A stretch of DNA of 64,000 bases. It comes from Spirochaetales bacterium. GTDB taxonomy: Bacteria > Spirochaetota > Spirochaetia > SZUA-6. Positions 7,951-17,275 of this stretch are shown in pieces. The translations under genes and the position numbers were made by a program. The stretch spans positions 454,726-518,725 of the forward strand of contig JALUUM010000020.1 of the NCBI GenBank assembly GCA_027021365.1, in the 5' to 3' direction. Under the pieces are notes generated by a model. It was not told the DNA's origin. It ran no database searches and was given only the letters and a program-made list of their open reading frames with translations. Numbering within the stretch: the stretch's first letter is position 1; each line of letters starts with the position of its first letter.

Positions 7951-9366
7951 TTACTTTTTGCTTATCGTGGAAAGCGATGCAGTCTCTGACATCTTGCCTG
8001 TAACGAGGTCTTTCAATCTTGCCACTTCGCTCTTGATATCAGAGAGTATCTTGTTTACCTCACCGGCCATAACCGTATTTTCTCTTGTTACACGTTCGAT
8101 CATTTCGATTGCTTTTGTTACTTCCCTGTTGGACGAGAGCTGATTCTGGACTGCCACGTGAAGATCATGAACGAAGTTTGAATAGACATTGAGATCTTTA
8201 TTGATACGGTCGAAAATTTTTCCGGCTTCCTTTGAAGATTCTCCACCGCTGAAAATCACTCTTTCTATTTCCTTTACGAGTTTACCTATCTCTGCTGCTG
8301 TTTCCGAGGATCGTTCTGCAAGTTCTCTTATTTCTTCGGCAATTACTGAAAATCCTGTTGCCTCTTCACCCGCTCTGGAAGCCTCTATAGTCGCATTAAG
8401 GGAGAGTAGATTTGTCTGGTCTGCTATTTCGTCTATCAAATCCAGTGAAGTTACCATTTTGTCTGCAACTTCATGGATACCGAGTATTTCCTCTATGACT
8501 CTTTTCAAGATCAGATTTCCATTGTTTGAAAGATCTGCCGTGCGTTTTATCGTATTTTCGGATATTTCCGATGATGTAGAAATACCCTCCATAGACTTCT
8601 GGAGATTTTCGGCGGCTTTTGATATCTCTTCTATACTGGAAAGTTGATTTCTCGCTCCCTTTGATAGTTTTTCTGATATGTTCTCGAGGTTTGCTACAAA
8701 GGAGCTCAAACTGACAATTGAAGCTTCGACAATTTCGAGGGTCATGCGCAATCTCCTCGAAGAACGAAGGAGATCCTCTGTAACGAGATTTTTTTCAAGA
8801 ATCGCAATTAGGTATCTGGACAGTATGTAAACGAGGAAGGAGGTAAACATCAATATCACTAGTATTATGGAGGAATAGAGCGCTATGCGGGCTTGCTCCA
8901 GTATGAAAAGGGCATACAGGGAAAATATTAGCATGCCAGAGCAGAGAACTATTCCGTAACCAAGTATCATGGCAGGTTTGAGTCTGAATATCATAACGAT
9001 TATCAGTGCAATGATAAGAACTATTACAACGAGGGGTGCAAGAAGGGAACCTGAATAGTACAGCAGTGAGGATATGGAAAAAGTCAATCCGCCTAGAATA
9101 TCAAATGCAATTGTGAAGTATGTGACGGTTCGGTGTAGTTCCGTTTTCTTTACGATGAGAAGAGAAAAAAGTGAAATTATATAGAGAAGAAAACTTATTA
9201 CCGAGACAAAAACGAGACCGGTAACGGAAGTTTTGCCAAAGAAAAAATATGCAATTGTCAGCGCGAGATATATGGAGGTGTATATTATCCTGTAAATTGA
9301 AGAATATTTCTCACCTGTAATCGAACTTTCCAGTGATATTTCATGAAAGGATTTCATTTGACTCAT
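7951..9366 (-). CDS. Methyl-accepting chemotaxis protein with membrane-embedded sensor part
   Basis: This 471-residue chemoreceptor has about six transmembrane helices in residues 28-190 with only short loops, so no periplasmic ligand domain. No clear HAMP domain follows. The cytoplasmic signalling domain covers about 200-470. Its hairpin tip at 313-353 ([20 protein letters not shown] and [16 protein letters not shown]) is the part that contacts CheA and CheW. No CheR/CheB-tethering pentapeptide is seen at the C-terminus. A polytopic receptor of this kind may sense membrane state, energy or a lipophilic ligand; this is inference. It stands alone, divergent from the TPR gene at 9435. Confidence 0.9.
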   Translation of the reverse strand: MSQMKSFHEISLESSITGEKYSSIYRIIYTSIYLALTIAYFFFGKTSVTGLVFVSVISFLLYIISLFSLLIVKKTELHRTVTYFTIAFDILGGLTFSISSLLYYSGSLLAPLVVIVLIIALIIVMIFRLKPAMILGYGIVLCSGMLIFSLYALFILEQARIALYSSIILVILMFTSFLVYILSRYLIAILEKNLVTEDLLRSSRRLRMTLEIVEASIVSLSSFVANLENISEKLSKGARNQLSSIEEISKAAENLQKSMEGISTSSEISENTIKRTADLSNNGNLILKRVIEEILGIHEVADKMVTSLDLIDEIADQTNLLSLNATIEASRAGEEATGFSVIAEEIRELAERSSETAAEIGKLVKEIERVIFSGGESSKEAGKIFDRINKDLNVYSNFVHDLHVAVQNQLSSNREVTKAIEMIERVTRENTVMAGEVNKILSDIKSEVARLKDLVTGKMSETASLSTISKK

Positions 9367-9395
9367 AAATTAATATTTAAATGATATTTAACTAT

Positions 9396-9424
9396 TTGTA
9401 AAGCAAATAAGTTTTATTTATACT
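9396..9424 (+). promoter_or_regulatory. Promoter of the TPR gene, predicted leaderless
   Basis: TTGTAA (9396-9401), a 17-base spacer and TATACT (9419-9424, five of six) form a good sigma-70-type promoter. Only ten bases separate the -10 box from the ATG at 9435, so the expected transcript start is about three or four bases before the ATG. No Shine-Dalgarno is present. Confidence 0.6.
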
Positions 9425-9434
9425 ATTGTAAGTT

Positions 9435-11345
9435 ATGGTTAAAACAGGAAGAGAAATCGAGGAGATAATCTTAGAATCTATCGAAGCGGGAAAGAGGAGA
9501 GACTATAACAGGGCTATCATCCTGTTAAGTGGAATTATCGACTCGGCAGCCGAATATCCGGTTATCCTGTTATATCTCGGACGCAGCTTCCATGCCCTGG
9601 GAAAACCATACGATGCCATTCAAATTCTGGAGCATTACAGAAAGTTAAGACCCCACTGCCATGTCGGAAGTTTTTTTCTTGCAAGGTCTTACTTTTCAAT
9701 GAAACAGTACAGAAAAGCAGTGAGGCATCTGAAATACGTCTTGAAGAAGGATCCTGATTTTGCTTTTGCCCATGCATTACTCGGGTATGGATACCTGAAA
9801 CTTAAAAAGTATTCCCTTGCCGTTGATTATTTTGCAAGAGCAGTGGAACTTTCACCACGTGACATGCGTTTTTTTAATGCTTACTGTAATGCTCTCTTCG
9901 TCTATGCGATAAAACTCTTCTACGAAGGATATCTGGAGGATGCCGGCAGGTATTTTCAGTTTCTCATCGACAAGAAGGGGAATAATGTATCGTCACACCT
10001 CTATCTCTCTTATATATACAGAGATCTCGGGAAGCCCAATGCTGCACTTTTTCACCTGGACAAGGTTATAGAACTGTCGGGAAAGGATCCCTTGTTACAT
10101 CTGAACAGGGCAATAATCCTCCTTCAGAAAGGTGATCGCTCGGAAGGGTTGTTCGAGCTGAAGAATGTCTCCAAATATATGAATATAGAGACTAAGCTGA
10201 CCAGCGATCTGGATAACCTCAACAGGATGCTTGCAAATTCACTCTTCAAAGAGAAAGAGTTCAAGAAAGCAATTTATTTCGCATCAAAACTCCTTAAAAA
10301 GAACTACAATCAGCCAGATCTTCATGCCCTCATTGGAGAATCCTATAGAAACCTCGGCGAATGGGAAAAGGCAAAGAATCACTTTATCAGAGCCGTCGAA
10401 AATGATCCTCGAAATATTGCGCTTCGTTACGGTTTGGTGATGATTCAATGGAGCCTTGCCGAGTACGATGAAATCATAAGACAATTAAATAGAATTGTTA
10501 AAATCAATCCGGATGATCCGGTAGCCGAGTACTACTATGCTCTCGCAACAGCAAAACTTGGTGGTGACAGGGAAAGGGTAATAAAGCTTCTTCAGAAAGA
10601 GATACAGAAAACGGGGCCAGATATATACCTGATGAATGCACTTGGCAAGGCATATATCGATGCAGGCTTACCCGATCTCTCCATCGGATGGTTCAACAGA
10701 ACTCTCAGGTTGGATAGTGAAAACGAGGAGGCACTTCTGTTACTGATAAGGGCAAATCGCCAGCTCGACAGAGAGGAAGAAGTTATAGAAAATTATAAGA
10801 GATATCTTGGCTTGAGGCCTGATAGTATTGATGTAAGAAAAGAATTCATTCACTATTTACTTGAGAGCAAGCATTTCGACATTGCCGTATCTCAGATCAA
10901 CCATGCATTGGGTTATGAGCCGCGCAACATCAAATTGATGGAGGCAAAAGCTTTCTGCTACAGGTATCTGGCAAGATACAACGAAGCCTATATCGCCTAT
11001 TTTCAGTTACTCTTGATTAATCCTAAATCACTGGATTATCTGCTTGGCGTCAGTTTTTCACTAATCAAGTTGGAAATGATAGAAAAAGCCTTACAGTTAC
11101 TGGAAAGGGCAAGAAAGCATTTCAAAGCTAACCATTCAATTCTCAAATTTTTAGCCTACTGTTACTACAGGAAGGGAGAATATGAAAGGGCCTCAGAATT
11201 ATACAGAGGTGTTCTTGGTGAAAATCAGAAGGATTGGCAAGCCTACATGGGACTTGCAAATATCTATAGAAAAACGGGTAATTCAGAGTTTTATAAAAAA
11301 TTCATGGAGAAGGCTAAGGAGTACAAAAATTCAACCTCTCCTTGA
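9435..11345 (+). CDS. Large tetratricopeptide-repeat protein
   Basis: The 636-residue protein is built almost entirely of TPR helices. Clear units include PYDAIQILEHYRKLRPHCHV, KYSLAVDYFARAVELSPRD, EWEKAKNHFIRAVENDPRNI and EYERASELYRGVLGENQKDW, giving roughly 14-16 repeats. No signal peptide, membrane segment or catalytic domain is visible, so it is probably a cytoplasmic scaffold for protein complexes; the partner is unknown. It is divergent from the chemoreceptor gene, and the next gene (11390) follows after 44 bases. A promoter immediately before the start predicts a near-leaderless mRNA. Confidence 0.85.
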   Translation: MVKTGREIEEIILESIEAGKRRDYNRAIILLSGIIDSAAEYPVILLYLGRSFHALGKPYDAIQILEHYRKLRPHCHVGSFFLARSYFSMKQYRKAVRHLKYVLKKDPDFAFAHALLGYGYLKLKKYSLAVDYFARAVELSPRDMRFFNAYCNALFVYAIKLFYEGYLEDAGRYFQFLIDKKGNNVSSHLYLSYIYRDLGKPNAALFHLDKVIELSGKDPLLHLNRAIILLQKGDRSEGLFELKNVSKYMNIETKLTSDLDNLNRMLANSLFKEKEFKKAIYFASKLLKKNYNQPDLHALIGESYRNLGEWEKAKNHFIRAVENDPRNIALRYGLVMIQWSLAEYDEIIRQLNRIVKINPDDPVAEYYYALATAKLGGDRERVIKLLQKEIQKTGPDIYLMNALGKAYIDAGLPDLSIGWFNRTLRLDSENEEALLLLIRANRQLDREEEVIENYKRYLGLRPDSIDVRKEFIHYLLESKHFDIAVSQINHALGYEPRNIKLMEAKAFCYRYLARYNEAYIAYFQLLLINPKSLDYLLGVSFSLIKLEMIEKALQLLERARKHFKANHSILKFLAYCYYRKGEYERASELYRGVLGENQKDWQAYMGLANIYRKTGNSEFYKKFMEKAKEYKNSTSP

Positions 11346-11389
11346 TATTTTATGTCGTATAGGTATAATGCATTTTAGGAGGATGATAT

Positions 11390-11938
11390 ATGCAAGCCAA
11401 AGCACTAGATCTTTTTCAGGCATACTCTCAAAACAAGCTGCCAAGAGAGGGGGGATATATTGTTTCTTCTTTTTTTAACGAGCAGTCGACATATTCAAAA
11501 TATGAAATTGTTGCCTACAATGGCGTGAAGAGTTTGTACCTCTCTGAAGATGGATTGACCTTTCAGACGGATGGCAACAAACTATTCGTTCTTGTCGAAC
11601 CACCAAACTATCCCAGAAAACATGTAGAGCCTTTCAGGAGAGACTCCAGGGAGCAGATCCCTCACAGATTCTCTGAACTTGAGATATTAACTGCAAAAAA
11701 TCAAACAAAGATTATGATAAGCAAGGACCCTATAATAGCATATTCGGCTTTCACCATATTCAAGCCAAAGGGAATCGATTTTTCTTTCATATTCTACAAC
11801 CTTCCCGATGTATTCGATACGATAAAGTTGTTTTTTACAAAGACGCTGAACAGAGAGGCGCATGTACCACAGAATGATGCGGCAAAGGCGGCTGAAGCGA
11901 TAATAAGAGGCCTCAAGAAATTCAGCATCTGGTCTTAA
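11390..11938 (+). CDS. Unknown 182-residue protein
   Basis: I recognise no family. The start is well supported by TTAGGAGGATGATATATG (Shine-Dalgarno AGGAGG at a good distance). The protein is soluble by composition, with no signal peptide or membrane helix. An alternating pattern in the middle (KYEIVAYNGVKSLYLSEDGL, GNKLFVLVEPP) suggests beta strands, and the end (DAAKAAEAIIRGLKKF) is helical. It lies between the TPR gene and the FGGY kinase on the same strand with short gaps (44 and 22 bases), so the three are probably co-transcribed. Confidence 0.7.
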   Translation: MQAKALDLFQAYSQNKLPREGGYIVSSFFNEQSTYSKYEIVAYNGVKSLYLSEDGLTFQTDGNKLFVLVEPPNYPRKHVEPFRRDSREQIPHRFSELEILTAKNQTKIMISKDPIIAYSAFTIFKPKGIDFSFIFYNLPDVFDTIKLFFTKTLNREAHVPQNDAAKAAEAIIRGLKKFSIWS

Positions 11939-11960
11939 ACCATACATTACATTTCTGAAA

Positions 11961-13511
11961 ATGAAAGATCATATTCTGGCAATAGATCTTGGTACGCAAA
12001 GTGTAAGAGCAGTTGTTTTCAATACCTCCGGAAACATAGTTGCCATAGAGAGAACGCCCATCCGACCGTATTATTCCAAAAGGCCGGGTGAAGCGGAACA
12101 GGAAGCGGATTATTTCTGGGAAAAACTTTCCCTTACATGTAAGAATCTGTTTACGAAGAATGAAGAATTAGCTGAAAAAGTGCGTGCCCTTTCGGTTACT
12201 ACGCAACGTTCCACCGTTGTAGTGGTTGACAGGAAAGGAAAGGCCTTGCGTCCGGCTATCGTGTGGCCCGATCAGAGGAGGGAGAAGAATTTCAATTCAC
12301 TCGGTTTCTTTACCGAGTTGGGTTTTAGATTTGTCGGCATGTACGGAACAGTGAAATACGCACAGGCGGAAGCTGAGATAAACTGGCTCCTTGCCAATGA
12401 ACCGGATATCATACGGCAGGGATACAAATTTCTCTATATTTCCGGTTATATCATCTACAAGTTGACAGGTCTTTACCGTGATTCATATGCATCTCAGGTA
12501 GGCTACATACCCTTCGACTACAAAAAATTTTCCTGGAGTTCAGCGGGAAACTGGAAGTGGAAAGCATTTCCTGTTCCGAAGGACATGTTACCGGAGCTGG
12601 TTGCTCCAGGGCAAACCATTGGAACCATTTCCGGATATGCTTCAGAGAAAACCGGAATTCCTAAGGGTCTGCCGGTTATTGCTGCAGCAGCAGACAAGGC
12701 CTGTGAATTACTTGGTTCGGGTTGTTTTGGTTCGGAAATAGCTGGTCTCTCTCTTGGTACGACTGCAACAGTTGGCCTGAATACGAAGAGGTATATCGAA
12801 GTGATTCCCTTTATTCCTCCGTATCCCAGTGCCATTCCGGGAATGTATTCTCCGGAAGTACAGATATACAGGGGCTTTTGGCTTGTTTCCTGGTTTCGGC
12901 GAGAATTCGGTCTCAAAGAAGAGATGATAGCAGAAAATGAGGGCAAGGCGGTAGAGGAACTTTTCGATCGGTTTCTGGAAGAGGTGCCGCCTGGTTCTCA
13001 TGGCCTTGTCCTTCAACCGTACTGGTCTCCAGGAGTGAAAATTCCGGGTCCGGAGGCAAAGGGAACGGTTATTGGTTTTGGAGAGGTACATACTCGTGCC
13101 CATCTGTACAGGGCAATAATCGAGGGACTCTTTTACGCGTTGAGAGATGGTCTCGAAAGAATAGAGCGAAGGAGCAGAAGACGAACAGTAAGCCTAAGAG
13201 TTTCAGGAGGAGGTTCACAGAGCAACAGTGTACTTCAGATAGCATCTGATATTTTTCAACTTCCAGTAGAAAGACCCAGTATTTTCGAAACAGCGAGTCT
13301 TGGAGCTGCAATTGTTGCTGCCGTAGGAAGCGGTCTCTATGATAATTTTAATTCTGCCATTGGTAGCATGACCTCTGTAGGAAATACCTTTCTGCCCAAC
13401 CCCAATCACAGGGATATGTATGAGGATATATACAGGAATATTTATCTGAAACTCTACAAAAAATTAAAGCCTCTATACGTCCGGATTCGAAAAATATCGG
13501 GTTATCCCTGA
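11961..13511 (+). CDS. FGGY-family carbohydrate kinase
   Basis: The protein phosphorylates a sugar or polyol with ATP; the substrate is not clear. Features seen: the first phosphate-binding loop AIDLGTQSVRAVVF near the N-terminus, TTQRSTVVVVDRKG, the AAADKACELLGSG segment with the catalytic-type Asp, and the second ATP-site motif LRVSGGGSQSNSVLQIASDI in the C-terminal domain. The length (516) fits xylulokinase/glycerol-kinase relatives. It resembles xylulokinase-like members most, but no transporter or isomerase gene lies nearby to name the sugar. The gene ends 51 bases from the convergent PPDK-like gene. Confidence 0.88.
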   Translation: MKDHILAIDLGTQSVRAVVFNTSGNIVAIERTPIRPYYSKRPGEAEQEADYFWEKLSLTCKNLFTKNEELAEKVRALSVTTQRSTVVVVDRKGKALRPAIVWPDQRREKNFNSLGFFTELGFRFVGMYGTVKYAQAEAEINWLLANEPDIIRQGYKFLYISGYIIYKLTGLYRDSYASQVGYIPFDYKKFSWSSAGNWKWKAFPVPKDMLPELVAPGQTIGTISGYASEKTGIPKGLPVIAAAADKACELLGSGCFGSEIAGLSLGTTATVGLNTKRYIEVIPFIPPYPSAIPGMYSPEVQIYRGFWLVSWFRREFGLKEEMIAENEGKAVEELFDRFLEEVPPGSHGLVLQPYWSPGVKIPGPEAKGTVIGFGEVHTRAHLYRAIIEGLFYALRDGLERIERRSRRRTVSLRVSGGGSQSNSVLQIASDIFQLPVERPSIFETASLGAAIVAAVGSGLYDNFNSAIGSMTSVGNTFLPNPNHRDMYEDIYRNIYLKLYKKLKPLYVRIRKISGYP

Positions 13512-13562
13512 GATTTGAGGCTTGTATTGTCCTTTCTTAAGTTCGAAATATTTTTCCTGCAG

Positions 13563-16199
13563 TTAAACACCGTTCTCTATGTTGTACTGAGCTATCGAGA
13601 GTCTTGCAATCGGTACCGAGTAGGATGAACAGGAAACGTAGTTCAAACCTGCATCGATACAGAACTTGATATTTTCCGGTATAGCACCATGTTCACCACA
13701 GAGACCTGCCACGAGGTCTGGTCTGGTCATCTTTCCCCTTTTTATGGCAATCGAGATCAATTCTTTCACATGAGAATCGAGTATCTGAAAGGGATTACCA
13801 TCGAGCAGGTCGAATTGGGTATAGTCAGGCATAAAACTGTTGAAGTCATCCCTGGACAACCCGATTGTAGTCTGGGTGAGGTCATTCGTTCCGAAGGAGA
13901 AGAATTCAGCATACTTGGCTATTTTTCCTGCACCAAGAGCAGCCACGGGCAGTTCTATCATAGTTCCAATCTTGTATTTCAAGGGGTCTGTTTTAAGTTT
14001 TTCTCTCACCTCTTTCTCGACCTCGATAAGACCTTTAATAGATTTTCCTTCGATTTTCTTACCGTATATTATCAACTTCAACTCGTTTTCATTCATAATA
14101 ATTGGAATCATTATCTCAGGGTGAACATCAACTCCCTCTTTTTTCAGCATATATACAGCTTCGAAAATCGCCCTGACCTGCATCTCGTAGATCTCAGGAT
14201 AAGAAACGGCTATCCTGCATCCCCTGTGTCCCAGCATTGGATTGAATTCTTTCAGAGCATCACACCGTTCTCGTATTTCCCTTTCGCTTATCTTTTTACT
14301 ACCCTTCCTATTCCTCAGATATTCGATAAAGGATTTCATTTCGTCAGGGTTGTGCGGAAGGAATTCGTGTAGCGGTGCATCTAAGAGCCGGATGGTAACT
14401 TCGTATCCTTCCATTATCTTGAATATCTTGTAGAAGTCTCCCTTCTGCATGGGAAGCAGTTTATCGAGTGCCTTTTTTCTCTCTTCTTCCGTATCAGAAA
14501 GTATCATTTCTCTGAAAACGTTTATCCTTTCGGGCTGGAAGAACATGTGCTCTGTTCTGCAGAGCCCTATACCCCTTGCACCAAAAGTTCTGGAGAGTAG
14601 TGTATCACGGGGATTATCAGCATTTGCCCTTACATGAAAAGCTCCTATGTATTTCTCTACGATTTCCATGAAATCGAGTAGACCCGAATCTTTAGGATCA
14701 GGTTCTATGAGTTCAGCCTTTCCAAGATATATAGCTGGTTCACCGTAATAGGGAACATTTAGTGTAACATAATCACCCTCTTTTATGGCTATGTCACCTA
14801 TTGTGGCTTTATTGCCTGATATCCTTAGTTCCGGTTTCACCAGAGAGACCTTTCCATATTGCCTTGCCACAACAGAGGCATGAGCCGCATATCCTCCTTC
14901 GGTGGACAGAACACCCGTTGCCAATTCTATGGCTTTTACATCTTCTGCAAAGGTAGCCGGCATACAGAGTATCAGCCTCTTGTCTTCCCCCTTTTTCATT
15001 GCTGCTTTGTATGCATCTATGAGTTTTTCAGTACTGAAGAATACCCTGCCTATAGCAGCACCGGGAGCACCTGCTATTCCACCGGTAATGGCCTTCATCG
15101 TTTTTACTGATTCGAGATTAATCACGGGATGCAATATCTCGTTCAGCTGGCCGGGCTTTATGCTAGATACAACGAATCTGTCATCAACCTTCTTTCTGGA
15201 ATAGAGATCCAAAAGGGTCTGAATATCGGCCTGTGTGGATTTGTTCATTACGGCTCTCTGATCAATAAGCCAGAGAAGCTTATCCTCTATGGTAAATCTG
15301 ATGGATCTGATTTCCTTGAAATGATCCTCTATCTTTCTTGCAATTTCTTCGAGTTCTTTCAAATAGGGTTTTGCAATAAGGTTTATGTCCTTTCCCTTGG
15401 CGCCAATTTCATTGAATTTGTTTTGAAAAAATTGGCCGTACAATTTTTTTTCACCTGTGATGATGTTTCTCGTATAGAAATCCCCGCTGGCTGAATCTTT
15501 TCCGTAATTGCCGTAAACCATTGGCTGAATGAGAAGGGCTGTATCCTCTTGATTTTGATCGTCGAGTTTGAGCAATTTGCTGATCTCCTTTAGAGCAATT
15601 TCCATCTGAGTGTATGCATCGGAAAAGAATCCTTCGGGAAGAAGAGGGATATAATGAGCTATACTAGCTTTGCGCTGGGTCGCTGTCATATTCTTGCCCA
15701 GTTGCTCCGAAATCTTTTTTATTGCCTCCTGGTACTCGTTGTATCTCTCCTCGTTACCTTCCAGTTCATTTATTCTTGCTTCCACTTCTAGAAAACCTTT
15801 TATCAGGAATTGAACCTCATGATAGCAGAAATTCTCTCCAACATACTTTGCAAATCCGGGAATGATCTCATCGGAAAGGCCAAAATTATGGAGTGTGGGA
15901 TATGTCGCTATGACGAGATTGGGACTTATCACGATCTTGACCAGCATAGGGTTTGCCCTGTCACCGAAATTCTTTCTCGTAAAGGTGGAAATCTTTTCGA
16001 ATAGAGCCTTGAGATTCTTTTTAATATTGTACTCTTCGAGGTGTGATGAAATCTCTGAGTCAATTACGAAACCCGGTAAGATGGGAAGATCCAGTGAAGC
16101 TAATTCCATGGCTCTTCTTCCCCTTATACCAATCTTTTCGAGAACCTTATCCTTCGATGTATATTCGCTCTTACTGAAGAAATGTATATTCTTTTTCAT
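13563..16199 (-). CDS. ppdK: Pyruvate phosphate dikinase-like protein with divergent ATP-grasp half
   Basis: PPDK interconverts pyruvate, ATP and Pi with PEP, AMP and PPi. The swivelling domain carries the phospho-histidine H440 in GGYAAHASVVAR. The C-terminal PEP/pyruvate barrel is well kept: RTEHMFF, PEIMIPI, FFSFGTNDLTQTTIGLSRDD and C834 in CGEHGA. The N-terminal nucleotide domain is unusual. The ATP-binding Arg of the normal SVRSGA motif is absent (residues 86-95 read LVKIVISPNL), though SIRFTIEDKLLWLIDQRA remains. ATP use is therefore uncertain. It may be an altered PPDK, or a protein that phosphorylates or regulates another component. As I recall, a PPDK gene also sits next to cfpA in Treponema pallidum. 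Confidence 0.82.
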   Translation of the reverse strand: MKKNIHFFSKSEYTSKDKVLEKIGIRGRRAMELASLDLPILPGFVIDSEISSHLEEYNIKKNLKALFEKISTFTRKNFGDRANPMLVKIVISPNLVIATYPTLHNFGLSDEIIPGFAKYVGENFCYHEVQFLIKGFLEVEARINELEGNEERYNEYQEAIKKISEQLGKNMTATQRKASIAHYIPLLPEGFFSDAYTQMEIALKEISKLLKLDDQNQEDTALLIQPMVYGNYGKDSASGDFYTRNIITGEKKLYGQFFQNKFNEIGAKGKDINLIAKPYLKELEEIARKIEDHFKEIRSIRFTIEDKLLWLIDQRAVMNKSTQADIQTLLDLYSRKKVDDRFVVSSIKPGQLNEILHPVINLESVKTMKAITGGIAGAPGAAIGRVFFSTEKLIDAYKAAMKKGEDKRLILCMPATFAEDVKAIELATGVLSTEGGYAAHASVVARQYGKVSLVKPELRISGNKATIGDIAIKEGDYVTLNVPYYGEPAIYLGKAELIEPDPKDSGLLDFMEIVEKYIGAFHVRANADNPRDTLLSRTFGARGIGLCRTEHMFFQPERINVFREMILSDTEEERKKALDKLLPMQKGDFYKIFKIMEGYEVTIRLLDAPLHEFLPHNPDEMKSFIEYLRNRKGSKKISEREIRERCDALKEFNPMLGHRGCRIAVSYPEIYEMQVRAIFEAVYMLKKEGVDVHPEIMIPIIMNENELKLIIYGKKIEGKSIKGLIEVEKEVREKLKTDPLKYKIGTMIELPVAALGAGKIAKYAEFFSFGTNDLTQTTIGLSRDDFNSFMPDYTQFDLLDGNPFQILDSHVKELISIAIKRGKMTRPDLVAGLCGEHGAIPENIKFCIDAGLNYVSCSSYSVPIARLSIAQYNIENGV

Positions 16200-16233
16200 A
16201 TCTTTCCCTTTTTACTTCCTTAATGTAGTTTTA

Positions 16234-17205
16234 TCAAAAAAGATTCAAAACGGTATTCACCGGGAACCTCAAGAATGCCTCAAACATTGGGCTTGCTCCC
16301 TGCTTCAGATAACGCTGAAGTTTTGCGACATCCTTGATATTCTCACCTGCCACAGAGATAAGTATGGCACTTCCGTGTTTTACCTTTCCCCATTTGAACA
16401 GTGTATTGATATCATGAATTCTCTCTCCCTCATAAAAAATATATACATCGAGATCAGGGTACTTTGCCTTGTAGCTCTGTATGATTTTTTTCCATGCTTC
16501 AACATTACCGTTGTGAAACAATTCATTGGTTACGGGAATGGAATACATAGGTGTCATTCGACGTTTTCCGGATGGTTTGACTTCTCTCTTTGCTTCCTTT
16601 TTTTCTGCTTTTTCCTCTTTGACAGCTTTTGGCGTTTCCTTCGTCCTTGCAGGTTTCTTTACCGTTGTCTTTCTTCCCTTTTTGAAGGAAAGCGGAGCTG
16701 TTATCCTTTTTCCGTACAGAAGATCTATAAATAGCTTGGTAGCCTCATCAAATATTTTGGAATTCGAGGTTTTTTCAAAATTTCCCGCATATACTACAAT
16801 GAGCTCATTTTTTTTGAGTTCTTTAATATTTTCCCAATGTGAAGGATTTTTTGGATTTATCGGTATCAATCCGAGCTCGGGATGATAATAGGAGACGAAC
16901 AGATCGACAGCAGCCCACTTATCCACTTCGGAAATTAGGCCATTGAAATCGTCAATACTTTCCAGTAGGTTATGTGACCGGTAACTATAGCCATATTTAT
17001 CGAAAAGGAGAGATTGAACTATAGGACCCAGTTGTTCTTGTTGTAATTCCTTTTCTTCCAGCAGTTCAGATAATATATCTGCCAGATTTACATGGTTTTC
17101 GAATTCGGAGATGATACTCATCACTGCTTTGAAATGTCTTAAGGATTTGTTGAATCCCTCCCGGGTACTTAATCCTGTATAATCGTAGGACTTTGTTTCT
17201 GCCAT
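16234..17205 (-). CDS. Conserved spirochaete-type unknown protein (between PPDK-like gene and cfpA)
   Basis: No named family is recognised. The 323-residue protein has two globular parts: about 1-170 and about 215-323. They are joined by a Lys/Ala/Glu-rich linker (KKGRKTTVKKPARTKETPKA onward) that is probably disordered. There is no signal peptide or membrane helix. The start has a good Shine-Dalgarno (AGAGAGG). From memory, Treponema pallidum also has a hypothetical gene between ppdK and cfpA, so this is probably its positional counterpart. A terminator-like hairpin separates it from cfpA upstream, so some expression may come from its own promoter. A role linked to cytoplasmic filaments is only suggested by position. 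Confidence 0.7.
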   Translation of the reverse strand: MAETKSYDYTGLSTREGFNKSLRHFKAVMSIISEFENHVNLADILSELLEEKELQQEQLGPIVQSLLFDKYGYSYRSHNLLESIDDFNGLISEVDKWAAVDLFVSYYHPELGLIPINPKNPSHWENIKELKKNELIVVYAGNFEKTSNSKIFDEATKLFIDLLYGKRITAPLSFKKGRKTTVKKPARTKETPKAVKEEKAEKKEAKREVKPSGKRRMTPMYSIPVTNELFHNGNVEAWKKIIQSYKAKYPDLDVYIFYEGERIHDINTLFKWGKVKHGSAILISVAGENIKDVAKLQRYLKQGASPMFEAFLRFPVNTVLNLF

Positions 17206-17222
17206 ATGTAAGCCTCTCTTTA

Positions 17223-17260
17223 TAAAATAAAATGGTGACCCTTGGAAGGGTCACCATTAT
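17223..17260 (-). terminator. Rho-independent terminator downstream of cfpA
   Basis: A perfect 12-13-bp stem AATGGTGACCCTT/AAGGGTCACCATT occupies 17231-17258, with GG at the tip. On the minus strand it is followed by TTTATTTTAT. It lies 17 bases after the cfpA stop codon and should limit readthrough into the 323-residue gene. Confidence 0.85.
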
Positions 17261-17275
17261 TGATTCTTATCTCCG

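Noticed and set aside
13512..13562. Terminator between the convergent FGGY kinase and PPDK-like genes
   Set aside because: No hairpin with a T-run is visible in the 51 bases.
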